Assembly: GCA_029260595.1 (NCBI GenBank)
Contig: JAJDCY010000006.1
Coordinates: 16,690 to 80,689, forward strand
DNA length: 64,000 nt
Direction of reading: 5' to 3'
From: Phycisphaeraceae bacterium
GTDB taxonomy: Bacteria > Planctomycetota > Phycisphaerae > Phycisphaerales > Phycisphaeraceae
In this document: positions 49,554 through 57,405 of the stretch, one piece after another
How the letters are laid out: each line of letters opens with the position of its first letter
How positions within the stretch are numbered: the stretch's first letter is position 1
The notes under the pieces: model-generated
What the model was told of the DNA's origin: nothing
Database searches by the model: none
The model's input: only the letters and a program-made list of their open reading frames with translations
Position numbers and translations under genes: made by a program

Positions 49554-52325
49554 TTAATTTGAAGAGTTATTGAATGTCAGCGGCTGGAAGTTCGCCAGGG
49601 CCGAGCTTTGGCTTTGCAACTGGGCGAGCGCCCGCTCCATCGCCAGGAAGTCGAACTCGAGCTTGGTCCGCCGGTTGTCCAGCAGCAGGTTCAGTTGCTC
49701 GATCCGGTCATCGCCGAGCGCGATCAGATCGTCGAGCGAATTCAGCCGTGACTGCAGCAGCCCGTCAACCGAATCGGTCAGGTTGTCGAGAAGCTCCTCG
49801 ATCTTCACGCCGATCCCGGCCGCGGTGACCGAGATCTCGCCGGTGTCCTCGTCCGTTGCGGTTTCCTTGAATGTGAACAGCGCTTGCACGGCGTCGAAGT
49901 CCGTCTCGAGGGCCGCGCGGAACTTGGTTTCGTCAAACGACAGCTTCGCGCCGCTGCCAACCTTGATCCCGATCTGCGACAGCGTCGAGTACCGCCCGGT
50001 CAGATCAGAGTTACGGTTGTTGACGACCCGGAACAGCGACGACCGCACACGCGCGATAGTCGGGTCGCCGAGTAACAACCCGCGCTCCTCTGTCTCCACA
50101 TCGTAGCTGTCAAATTTATCGAGTGTCCCGGTCACGTCGTTGAAGCGGCTCACGAAACCACTCACCGCGTCGATGATGGCCGAGTCGTCGCGCGTGATGG
50201 TCACCTTGACGGGTGAGCTGCTTGTCCCGGTCAGGCTGACCGTCGCGCCCGGGATCACGGTCGACAGCGAGTTGGTCGGGGAGGTGATCGCGATGGCTTT
50301 GGCTTTGTCCTGTGACCCGAAGAACACGACCGCGTCCTGCGCCTCGACCAGCGCGGTCGCGCCAAAATCGAGCCCGCCGTCATCAAATACGTACGCGCCG
50401 GACTTACCCTCCTGCTCGCTGATCAGGCTCAGCCGAAACGGGTTGCTCACACTCCCGTCGTTGATGATCGTCGCGGTGACCCCGATCCCCGCGTCATTGA
50501 TCGCCTGGGCGACATCCTGCAGCGTGTCGTCCGTGTCGATCGTGACCGTGCGCTCGAAGCTGCCAACCAGGTCGTCGCCGGCGTTCGCGGCTTCGCCCAA
50601 TAGCCCGAGATCGCGCGCGGTGTTGGCACCTTCCTCTTCAACCTTCAGCGCCAGCAGCCCCGGCCCGGTGTCCTCGATCAGGATCCCGTCGCCGTTGTCG
50701 TTCACGCGCGCGTTGATCAGCAGCCCACGGCTGTTGATCTCGTTGAGCACGTCCTGGATCGTTACCTCGTTGCCCTGGGTCAGGTCGACCGTCGCCGAAT
50801 CACCGTTCGAATCGGTGATCTTGAACTTGCCGCTGGCCACACCCTTGCCGCCGTTGAGCGCGGCCAATCGCGTCGCCTCGGACACGTACCGCAATTGCAG
50901 GTTCCCCGAGTCCGCCTCGTTCGCCGAGTACGTCCCGGCCAATCCCAGATCGGCCGCGCCTGTGCCCGAGACGTCCGCGACGATCAGATCGCTCGCCGTC
51001 GCCCCCGTCGTGTCTCGCAGCAGCAACCCGTTGCCGGCGTTGTTCAGCGATGCGGTCACCCCCGCGCCGGCGTCGTTGATCAGCGAGAGCACTTCGGACA
51101 CCGACTGCGCCGACGACAAATCAATCGCCTGCGCCGCGCCGGTTCGGTTCGTGATGCTGATACTGCCCAGCGTCGCCCCGGACCCGCCGTTGAGATTCTT
51201 CACAAGCTTCGAGTTGATCGTCGCGATCAATCTTGTCCCACCCACTGTCCCGTCGCCGTCGCCGTCCGTACCCAGGACCCCCAGGTCTTCCGCGGCCCCG
51301 GACCCGTTGAGCGCGGTCACCGACAGCGTTGACGGGAACGGGAACCCGACCGTGGTGTCGACGATATCGATCCCCGTCTGGTCGGCGTTGATGCTCGCCG
51401 TCACCCCGACCCCCGCGTCGGCTGTGTTGATCGCATCGATCACATCGCCGAGCGTCACCGCGTCGTCCAGGTCGATGTCAAAACTTGACCCGTCCTGGCG
51501 GGAGATACGGATATCGTTGCCGGTTACCTGCCGCACACCATCGCCGTCGTTGAGCAGCGACAGGTCCGTGTCTGCACTGAGATAGTTGATCTGTGACCCT
51601 GTCAGCGTGTCACCGACCGACGCGGTGGTCAGCCCCAGGCTGGACGCCGTCGTCCCCGTGCCGACCTCGGTCACCGCCAGGCTCGTCACGCTCGCCCCGC
51701 TGGTGTCGGTCAGCTTAAACCCGTCACCGTCCACACTCGCGGTCACACTGATCCCCGATGCGTTGTTGATGGATTCGAGCACATCATCAACCGTCAACGC
51801 CCCGCTCAGATCCACCGTCGCCGATGAGCCAGAGCGGTCCGTGACGCGGATACTCCCGCGTTTCACGCCCGCGCCACCGTTTAGCCTGCTTAGCTCGGTG
51901 TTCTCATCGAGCTTGGCCTTGCCGAACTCGAAAGTCAGCGTCCCGCCACCGGGTGCAACCGCGTTGATATCCTGGTCCGCGAAGCCGTCGGTGATTACCT
52001 GCTGGGTCGTCACCAAGCGGTCGACATTGAAGTCGTATGATCCCGGCACGGCGCTCGATGAGGCCGACACGGTCAGCACGGATTCGTTCGAGCTGGTCGC
52101 GGCTTTGGTATCGAATGTGTTGTCGTCGGAGAACCCGCTGGCGGAGAGCTTCAAGGACAGTAGCTGCGCGTTGATGCTCTGGAACGCGATCTGTTGCGAG
52201 CCGAGCACCGCGTTGCGGTTGCGTACGAGTTGGATCGGCCGAGCCTCGATCGACAGAAGTTGGTCGATCAGGTCCGCGGTGTTGATACCACTGATCAGCC
52301 CTACGCCCGAGGTGATCTGCCCCAT
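49554..52325 (-). CDS. fliD: flagellar filament cap protein FliD
   Basis: FliD caps the growing filament and folds flagellin at the tip. This copy of 923 residues is about twice the usual length. The N-terminal FliD_N domain starts 'GQITSGVGLISGINTADLIDQLLSIEARPIQLV' (residues 2-34). Residues about 140-620 hold at least four flagellin-IN-like repeats, each with 'LNGGxGV...I.I.DR.G.SA.VDLS...TV.DVL..IN' ('LNGGAGVKRGSIRVTDRSG', 'LNDGDGVRQVTGNDIRIS', 'LNGGSGATLGSISITNRTG', 'LNGGKGVASGKFKITDSNG'). The C-terminal FliD_C domain has 'AIIDAVSGFVSRFNDVTGTLD' and 'TDEDTGEISVTAAGIGVKIEELLDNLTDSVDG', ending in coiled coil. It is separate from the flagellin genes at 11-17 kb. Confidence 0.95.
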   Translation of the reverse strand: MGQITSGVGLISGINTADLIDQLLSIEARPIQLVRNRNAVLGSQQIAFQSINAQLLSLKLSASGFSDDNTFDTKAATSSNESVLTVSASSSAVPGSYDFNVDRLVTTQQVITDGFADQDINAVAPGGGTLTFEFGKAKLDENTELSRLNGGAGVKRGSIRVTDRSGSSATVDLSGALTVDDVLESINNASGISVTASVDGDGFKLTDTSGASVTSLAVTEVGTGTTASSLGLTTASVGDTLTGSQINYLSADTDLSLLNDGDGVRQVTGNDIRISRQDGSSFDIDLDDAVTLGDVIDAINTADAGVGVTASINADQTGIDIVDTTVGFPFPSTLSVTALNGSGAAEDLGVLGTDGDGDGTVGGTRLIATINSKLVKNLNGGSGATLGSISITNRTGAAQAIDLSSAQSVSEVLSLINDAGAGVTASLNNAGNGLLLRDTTGATASDLIVADVSGTGAADLGLAGTYSANEADSGNLQLRYVSEATRLAALNGGKGVASGKFKITDSNGDSATVDLTQGNEVTIQDVLNEINSRGLLINARVNDNGDGILIEDTGPGLLALKVEEEGANTARDLGLLGEAANAGDDLVGSFERTVTIDTDDTLQDVAQAINDAGIGVTATIINDGSVSNPFRLSLISEQEGKSGAYVFDDGGLDFGATALVEAQDAVVFFGSQDKAKAIAITSPTNSLSTVIPGATVSLTGTSSSPVKVTITRDDSAIIDAVSGFVSRFNDVTGTLDKFDSYDVETEERGLLLGDPTIARVRSSLFRVVNNRNSDLTGRYSTLSQIGIKVGSGAKLSFDETKFRAALETDFDAVQALFTFKETATDEDTGEISVTAAGIGVKIEELLDNLTDSVDGLLQSRLNSLDDLIALGDDRIEQLNLLLDNRRTKLEFDFLAMERALAQLQSQSSALANFQPLTFNNSSN

Positions 52326-52433
52326 CGTCGTTACGCCTTCCTGATCCGGTAGGCCGTCCGAGAGGCAGTCGGTCCGGGCCGCCCCCTCGGGCCACCCGCC
52401 CGTGCCGCGTGGGTCGCGGCGTCGCTTCCCGGT

Positions 52434-52631
52434 CTAGTCGTCCAGCACACTGCCTGTGTACAGGCTCTTCCAATCGCGGTTGCGGTAGTCCGCCGCCGGG
52501 TCCGGCTCGGCCCACTCGACCGCATCGCCGCCGCTGAGCACGTCCGATGCCCAGTTGGCCAGGGTCCGTAGATACATCTCGCGGAGCCCATCGTCCGCTA
52601 ACACCTCGCGGTTGCCGGCCAATCGATCCAT
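52434..52631 (-). CDS. small unknown gene upstream of fliD
   Basis: This is a 65-residue protein from the ATG at 52631, which has GGAG eight bases upstream. Sequence: 'MDRLAGNREVLADDGLREMY' and a helical 'LRTLANWASDVLSGGD', ending in an acidic 'YTGSVLDD'. It has no signal peptide or membrane segment. It is transcribed toward fliD, 108 bases away, and so could be a small flagellar accessory protein, but I recognise no family. A longer frame beginning with GTG at 52700 is possible. Confidence 0.5.
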   Translation of the reverse strand: MDRLAGNREVLADDGLREMYLRTLANWASDVLSGGDAVEWAEPDPAADYRNRDWKSLYTGSVLDD

Positions 52632-53018
52632 GATGATTGCTCCGCCACCGACGCCGGCCCGCATTGCGAGCCACTTGTCGGTTATCGACCCAGCGCCCAC
52701 CGGCGCTTGAAAGTCCCCTCATCCGTAAGGGGCTCTCTGGGTACATCGGCCCATTCGAGGGGCGACTTTCCTTGCCTAACCCACTCAATCGCTCCAAACC
52801 CACTCCCGCCGAGGCGCCGGCCCGATTAGGCCCAGAAATAGTGCTAAAACCTGCGCATCCACCCCAAGAATGCCTTGGTATTGGGCACCACTAGGATTAT
52901 AATGGTGTGTGGTGTTGCTTCCGGCTGCTGATCTCGGACACACGCTTTTCCCTCGACACGACGCAGCCGGCAACGCCCACCACACACGACCGACCCACTA
53001 CACCCCATGGAGCCGGAG
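52632..53018. other. divergent intergenic region between fliD operon and a PEP-CTERM gene
   Basis: No gene is supported in these 387 bases. The right half carries a strong promoter for the PEP-CTERM gene (52875-52903). Confidence 0.5.
52875..52903 (+). promoter_or_regulatory. promoter of the caspase-like PEP-CTERM gene
   Basis: TTGGTA (52875-52880), a 17-base spacer and a perfect TATAAT (52898-52903). Transcription would start near 52910, leaving a leader of about 110 bases. Confidence 0.75.
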
Positions 53019-54383
53019 ATGATCCCCACACGCACGCCGCACACCCACCGCTTTGGCCGCATTGCGTGGTGTCTCGCAGTCGCTGCACTGCTCCTGGCGA
53101 TCCACCCCGCCGCAGCGCAGTTCGTCGACGAGCCCGACAACAAGCACGCGACCCTCATCGACAAGGACGGCAGCCCCATCTTCGACGACGAGATCTCGAT
53201 GCAGTTCCGCGATCTGCTCACCGGCCCGCTCGGCCTGACCAATGCGATGAACGCGACGTTCCTCTTTCAACAATGCTTTTCCGGCGGCATGATTGACGAC
53301 CTGATCGCCGACCTCCCATCCGATCTGGACTGGATCGCCGGTGCCGCCTCTCGCCACGATGAGTCGTCCTACGGCAGCGCCAGCGCCCGCGAACTGACCG
53401 CGTTAGGCTTTAATCCCGGACCCAACCACCCCACCGCGTTCGACCATTGGACCCAGGCATTGCTCCCCGGCCTTGATGCCGACCAGACCATCGCCAGCGC
53501 GCTCAGCACCGCCCTGGCAAACGACGCGTCAGGCCCAAGCAACTCGAACCTGGAAAACCCCCAGATCTTCGGCATGAACGCCGCCGACTCGATCCAACTC
53601 GTGCAGCCGGGCGCCACCTCCTTCCACGCCGTGCTCTGGGCCGGCCAGGCCGACGGCGACCGGCATTTCAACGACATCCAGGCCATGCGCGACAAGCTTG
53701 TCACCCACTGGGGCGACCCGGCAACCAACGCCAACATCACGATCTCCGTCCTCTTCGGCGACGGCATGACAAACGCCGCCGGCAACGATTTGCCCGCGGA
53801 GTGGGATGCGCTGCCCGCCGACCGCACCAGCCTCAGCGGAGTCTTTGACGACCTTGACGACAACCACCTGGGCCCGACCGAGCAGTTTCTTTTTTACGCC
53901 TCCGACCACGGCGGCACGCTCACCGACCTTGTCGCGTTCGATGACCCGACCGCGACCATCGACCCGAGCACGACCGAAGGCTTCTCGATGACCCTCAGCC
54001 TCTCGTCGATCAAGTCGTTCGATCTTGACCTCAACAACGTCCCCGAGATCTCCACCTTCTACAGCGTTGAAACCGATCCATTGCTCGCCGACGACGCCGA
54101 CGCACTGATGACCGACACCATCGACCTCTTCCTCAACGATGTGCTGATTGGCAGCCTCGACCCCGCCGGTTTCTTCGCCTCCTTCCCGGTCGACGAGTCC
54201 CTGCTGCTCGCCGACAACACCCTCCGCGTCGAGAACAACCCGACCGACACCACCCTCAGCCTCTTCAACCTCCGCTTCTTCAGCGGCTCGGTCGACACCA
54301 TCGCCCTCATCCCCGAACCCACCGCCCTCGCGGTGCTCACCTTCAGCACCCTGCTCCTAGCACAACGCCGCCGCGTCGCGTAA
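53019..54383 (+). CDS. PEP-CTERM protein resembling a circularly permuted legumain/caspase-type (C13-like) protease
   Basis: This is an exported protein of 454 residues. The signal peptide is 'IAWCLAVAALLLAIHPAAA'. Residues 79-119 resemble the Cys-containing end of peptidase C13: 'ATFLFQQCFSGGMIDDL' (Cys86) and 'WIAGAASRHDESSYG', compare the legumain pattern '..FYIEACESGSM' and 'TAANPRESSY'. Residues 203-299 resemble the N-terminal half of the same fold: 'HAVLWAGQADGDRHFNDIQAM', 'NITISVLFGDG' and 'EQFLFYASDHGG' (His297), compare 'VFVYFTDHG'. The order Cys before His is inverted, as after a circular permutation. A beta-rich domain and IPEPTALAVLTFSTLLLAQRRRVA (PEP-CTERM) follow. GGAG six bases upstream favours the ATG at 53019 over 53007. 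Confidence 0.75.
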   Translation: MIPTRTPHTHRFGRIAWCLAVAALLLAIHPAAAQFVDEPDNKHATLIDKDGSPIFDDEISMQFRDLLTGPLGLTNAMNATFLFQQCFSGGMIDDLIADLPSDLDWIAGAASRHDESSYGSASARELTALGFNPGPNHPTAFDHWTQALLPGLDADQTIASALSTALANDASGPSNSNLENPQIFGMNAADSIQLVQPGATSFHAVLWAGQADGDRHFNDIQAMRDKLVTHWGDPATNANITISVLFGDGMTNAAGNDLPAEWDALPADRTSLSGVFDDLDDNHLGPTEQFLFYASDHGGTLTDLVAFDDPTATIDPSTTEGFSMTLSLSSIKSFDLDLNNVPEISTFYSVETDPLLADDADALMTDTIDLFLNDVLIGSLDPAGFFASFPVDESLLLADNTLRVENNPTDTTLSLFNLRFFSGSVDTIALIPEPTALAVLTFSTLLLAQRRRVA

Positions 54384-54727
54384 CCCCTCACACGAACTAC
54401 GCATCGCGGCGATCCCAGCTCTACTCTCCAAGCCCAGACTCCCCGCTTCCCGCCGGGGAGTTGAGTACCGCCGCCCGCTCCCTACCACTCCCATATTTGA
54501 TAGTCCCGCCCCCCACGATCCCATGAACGCGGTGGCTGTCTTTCTAAGATTAACCATCGAGCGGCGAAGGGGGGCAACCCGGGAATGGCACAACGCATAA
54601 TTTTTCAAAAAACTGAAAAACTACCCTAGGAGCCACCGCGGGTGGCCGGTACGATGGGAACCACTTTGGTCTGCCGGGCTGAAGGCTATCGCCTGATGCG
54701 CCGGGACAGATCACAGGAAACACGCTG
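54384..54727. other. intergenic region with an A/T palindrome
   Basis: No gene is supported in these 344 bases. The segment is AT-richer than its flanks and holds the inverted repeat TTTTTCA-AAAAAC-TGAAAAA at 54601-54620. That repeat lies about 107 bases before the next start codon and may be regulatory or a weak terminator of the preceding gene. Confidence 0.45.
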
Positions 54728-56026
54728 ATGACAATATCATTCACGCGCGGCGGACACAGTGATCGGATCTTCCTTTTGCGGCATCTGGCACTGGCCACGC
54801 TCGCGTTTGCGTTGCTCGGAGCCGGTTCGCCTGCCCGGGCCGCCACGTTCATCGGGCTGGGCGACCTGCCCGGCGGCGACACGCGCAGCAGCGCCTCGGC
54901 CCTCTCAGATGACGGAACGACCGTTGTGGGAAGCAGTAGCAGCACCGCGTCGGGCACCAACTCGGAAGCGTACCGCTGGCGGGCAAACACTGGCATGGTC
55001 GGCCTAGGTGACCTGCCGGGCGATTCGTTTCACAGCGCGGCTCGTGGCGTCAGCGCGGACGGCTCGGTCGTGGTGGGGTCAGGGCTTGTCGGACCGCCTG
55101 CTGATAAACAAAACGTCGTCGAGCCCGGCAGAGCCTTCCGATGGGTAGACGGCATCGGCATTCAGAATCTGGGGCCGGTGGGCGGTGAATACACAAGCGC
55201 CTCAGACGTGTCCAGCGACGGGAGTATTGTCGTGGGAACCGCCCATTCAGGACCCGCATTCGGTGCAGCGGTTCGTTGGGCCCCGCCCGCCCCCGGAGAC
55301 GCTTTTGACTTTGTCACTGGCCAGACCAGCGCGAGCGCCGTTTCGGGAGACGGATCGACCGTCGTTGGAAGAAAACGCGTAGCGGGTACCAATGATTACC
55401 AAGCGGTCATCTTTACAGGCTTCAATACCACAATCGGCCTGGGCGACCTGCCGGGCGGGACATTTGTTAGCCGGGCTTCGGATGCCTCACACGACGGCTC
55501 AGTCGTCGTCGGGAACGGTCATGGCGTGAACAGCACCGAGGCCTTCCGCTGGACAGCCGTCACCGGCATGGTTGGCCTGGGCGGCCTCCCCGACCACCCC
55601 TCCAATGGCTTCTTCAGCCAGGCCAACGCCGTCTCGTCCGACGGCTCGGTGATCGTGGGCAGCGCCTCCTCTAACGCCAGAGGCACTGAGGCGATGATCT
55701 GGGACGCCATCAACGGCATGCAAAGCATCACCGACCTGCTCCTCGCCCAGGGAGTCGATCTGACCGGCTGGGAACTGACCAACGCCGTCGGTATCACCGG
55801 CGAAGACCTTCTCGCCGAGGGCAGCGGCATCCAGCTCGGCGAAGACCTGCCGACCGATCTTTGGATCGTCACCGGCAACGGCACGCACAACGGCGTCGCG
55901 GAGGCGTGGTACGCGACCCTCTCACCGGGAGCCGTCCCCGAGCCCGCGACCGCGCTGCTCCTGACATGTGGCGTCCTCGCCGCAACCACGCGCGGGCGCA
56001 CGCGGCCAGCCATCGATCGGAGTTAG
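54728..56026 (+). CDS. PEP-CTERM protein of HAF-repeat type
   Basis: This is an exported protein of 432 residues. The signal peptide is 'ATLAFALLGAGSPARA'. Seven or so repeats of about 48 residues follow, each with 'IGLGDLPGG.....A.A.S.DG.TVVG.S.......EA.RW' ('LGDLPGGDTRSSASALSDDG', 'LGDLPGDSFHSAARGVSADG', 'LGDLPGGTFVSRASDASHDG', 'LGGLPDHPSNGFFSQANAVS'), the HAF-repeat pattern of secreted PEP-CTERM proteins. The units should build a propeller. The C-terminus VPEPATALLLTCGVLAATTRGRTR is the sorting signal. The function of HAF proteins is unknown. The following gene is convergent. Confidence 0.85.
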   Translation: MTISFTRGGHSDRIFLLRHLALATLAFALLGAGSPARAATFIGLGDLPGGDTRSSASALSDDGTTVVGSSSSTASGTNSEAYRWRANTGMVGLGDLPGDSFHSAARGVSADGSVVVGSGLVGPPADKQNVVEPGRAFRWVDGIGIQNLGPVGGEYTSASDVSSDGSIVVGTAHSGPAFGAAVRWAPPAPGDAFDFVTGQTSASAVSGDGSTVVGRKRVAGTNDYQAVIFTGFNTTIGLGDLPGGTFVSRASDASHDGSVVVGNGHGVNSTEAFRWTAVTGMVGLGGLPDHPSNGFFSQANAVSSDGSVIVGSASSNARGTEAMIWDAINGMQSITDLLLAQGVDLTGWELTNAVGITGEDLLAEGSGIQLGEDLPTDLWIVTGNGTHNGVAEAWYATLSPGAVPEPATALLLTCGVLAATTRGRTRPAIDRS

Positions 56027-56090
56027 GCCCCCTACACAGCCGAGCACCCGCAAAGACCACCCCGCGAGCCGGGGCCGAGGCGAGCACCGC

Positions 56091-56945
56091 TCACCCGGCC
56101 CCGCCGCTTACCTGCCCGATCCGCTCCATCACCTTTTGCAGGTCGGACCAAACCTTTTTGCGGTTCTCGACCGTGTACGATCGTAGCAAGTACGCCGGGT
56201 GGAAGGTTGGCATGACGGGGATGGATGGGCCTTCGGGCTGCAACCCGTCAAAGCTGTACCACGAGCCGCGTAGCGCGGTGATGCCGACTTTTGTATCCAG
56301 GATCAGCTTGGTTGCCGGGCCGCCCAGCGTCATGATCGCGGCCGGCATGATCGTCTGAATCTGTGCGCGCAGGTAGCCCCAGCACGCTTCGACCTCGACC
56401 GGCGTCGGTGCGCGGTTGTTCGGCGGGCGACACTTGACAACGTTCGCAATGAACACCTGCTCGCGCGTCATGCCCATCGCGGTGATTTGTTTGGCCAGCA
56501 ACTCCCCGGCACGCCCGACGAACGGGCGGCCGGTCTCGTCCTCGCGCTGGCCCGGGCCCTCACCGATGAACATCAGCTTCGCGTTCGCGTCGCCCTCGCC
56601 GAACACCGTCTGGGTGCGCGTCTGACAGAGATCGCACCGCGTACACGTGCGCACCTGCGTCTCATCCAGTTCACGCAACACACGCAGCTTCTCGTCAGCG
56701 CTCAACGCGGCTGCAGGCGCGCCGCCGCCATGCACGCCGCTGGGCGCGCGTGTGCCAACCGCCCCGGCATCGCGTGCCAATACCTCGATCACCGGCTCGC
56801 CGCTCACCGCTCCCTGAACGTCTGATGTCGCCGCCTTCCGATCAGCCGCGCCGTGAGCGCCGCCATCGCCAACCGGCACCGCATCGACGCCAAGCAATCG
56901 ATCGGTCTCCACGTGCTGTTTAAGAACCCGCTCGCGTCGCGACAC
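56091..56945 (-). CDS. uracil-DNA glycosylase, type 4
   Basis: This enzyme removes uracil from DNA in base-excision repair. The [4Fe-4S] ligands of type-4/5 enzymes are 'CTRCDLCQTR' near residue 100 and the later 'NVVKCRPPNNRAPTPVEVEACWGYL'. The catalytic motif is 'FIGEGPGQREDETGRPFVGRAGELL', with GE-P-G-ED-GRPFVG, and 'PTFHPAYLLR' the C-terminal DNA-contact motif. The N-terminal 90 residues form a Gly/Ala-rich low-complexity extension. GTG at 56945 is preceded by GAAGGGAT at proper spacing and is preferred; the longer frame has no support. It follows the ComEA-like gene by 55 bases. Confidence 0.92.
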   Translation of the reverse strand: MSRRERVLKQHVETDRLLGVDAVPVGDGGAHGAADRKAATSDVQGAVSGEPVIEVLARDAGAVGTRAPSGVHGGGAPAAALSADEKLRVLRELDETQVRTCTRCDLCQTRTQTVFGEGDANAKLMFIGEGPGQREDETGRPFVGRAGELLAKQITAMGMTREQVFIANVVKCRPPNNRAPTPVEVEACWGYLRAQIQTIMPAAIMTLGGPATKLILDTKVGITALRGSWYSFDGLQPEGPSIPVMPTFHPAYLLRSYTVENRKKVWSDLQKVMERIGQVSGGAG

Positions 56946-57000
56946 GTCTGATCCCTTCGAAAAGTGTGTATCCACCCCGCGCCGCCAACCCACCCGCCGA

Positions 57001-57378
57001 CTACCGCAACCCGTCACGGTCCGTGTCGTCCGCTGCCTCGACCGGCCCACACACCACCCAAGGCCGCACACCGGCTAGCGTCTTCGGCCCGATCCCACGC
57101 ACCGCATCCAGCCCTTCGACCACAACAAACCCGCCCACCGCGTCGCGCCGCTGAACGATCCGCCGTGCGATCGCCGGCCCGATCTGCGGCAACAGTTCCA
57201 GCGTATCCGCGCCGGCATGATTCACATCGATACGCAACCCGATCGGCGTCACGCCAACTTCGGCCCGCACCACCGGCCGCGTCACGCGCATCGACACCGT
57301 CGCCGCCAACAGCACAACCAACAACCCCGCCCAAACCCAAGGCGGATTGTCACGTCGGTTACGCACCAAAATCTCCAT
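57001..57378 (-). CDS. ComEA-like helix-hairpin-helix DNA-binding protein
   Basis: This 125-residue protein has one N-terminal membrane anchor (about 13-30, 'WVWAGLLVVLLAATVSM') and a C-terminal ComEA-type domain with two helix-hairpin-helix units: 'VNHAGADTLELLPQIGPAIARRIVQRR' and 'LDAVRGIGPKTLAGVRPWV'. The family binds double-stranded DNA at the cell surface during natural transformation, though membrane-anchored relatives occur in bacteria not known to be competent. The start is uncertain: GGGAG is only two bases before the ATG at 57378, and an in-frame GTG at 57387 is the alternative. Confidence 0.85.
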   Translation of the reverse strand: MEILVRNRRDNPPWVWAGLLVVLLAATVSMRVTRPVVRAEVGVTPIGLRIDVNHAGADTLELLPQIGPAIARRIVQRRDAVGGFVVVEGLDAVRGIGPKTLAGVRPWVVCGPVEAADDTDRDGLR

Positions 57379-57405
57379 TACTCCCACAACAACCGCACAG
57401 AACCA

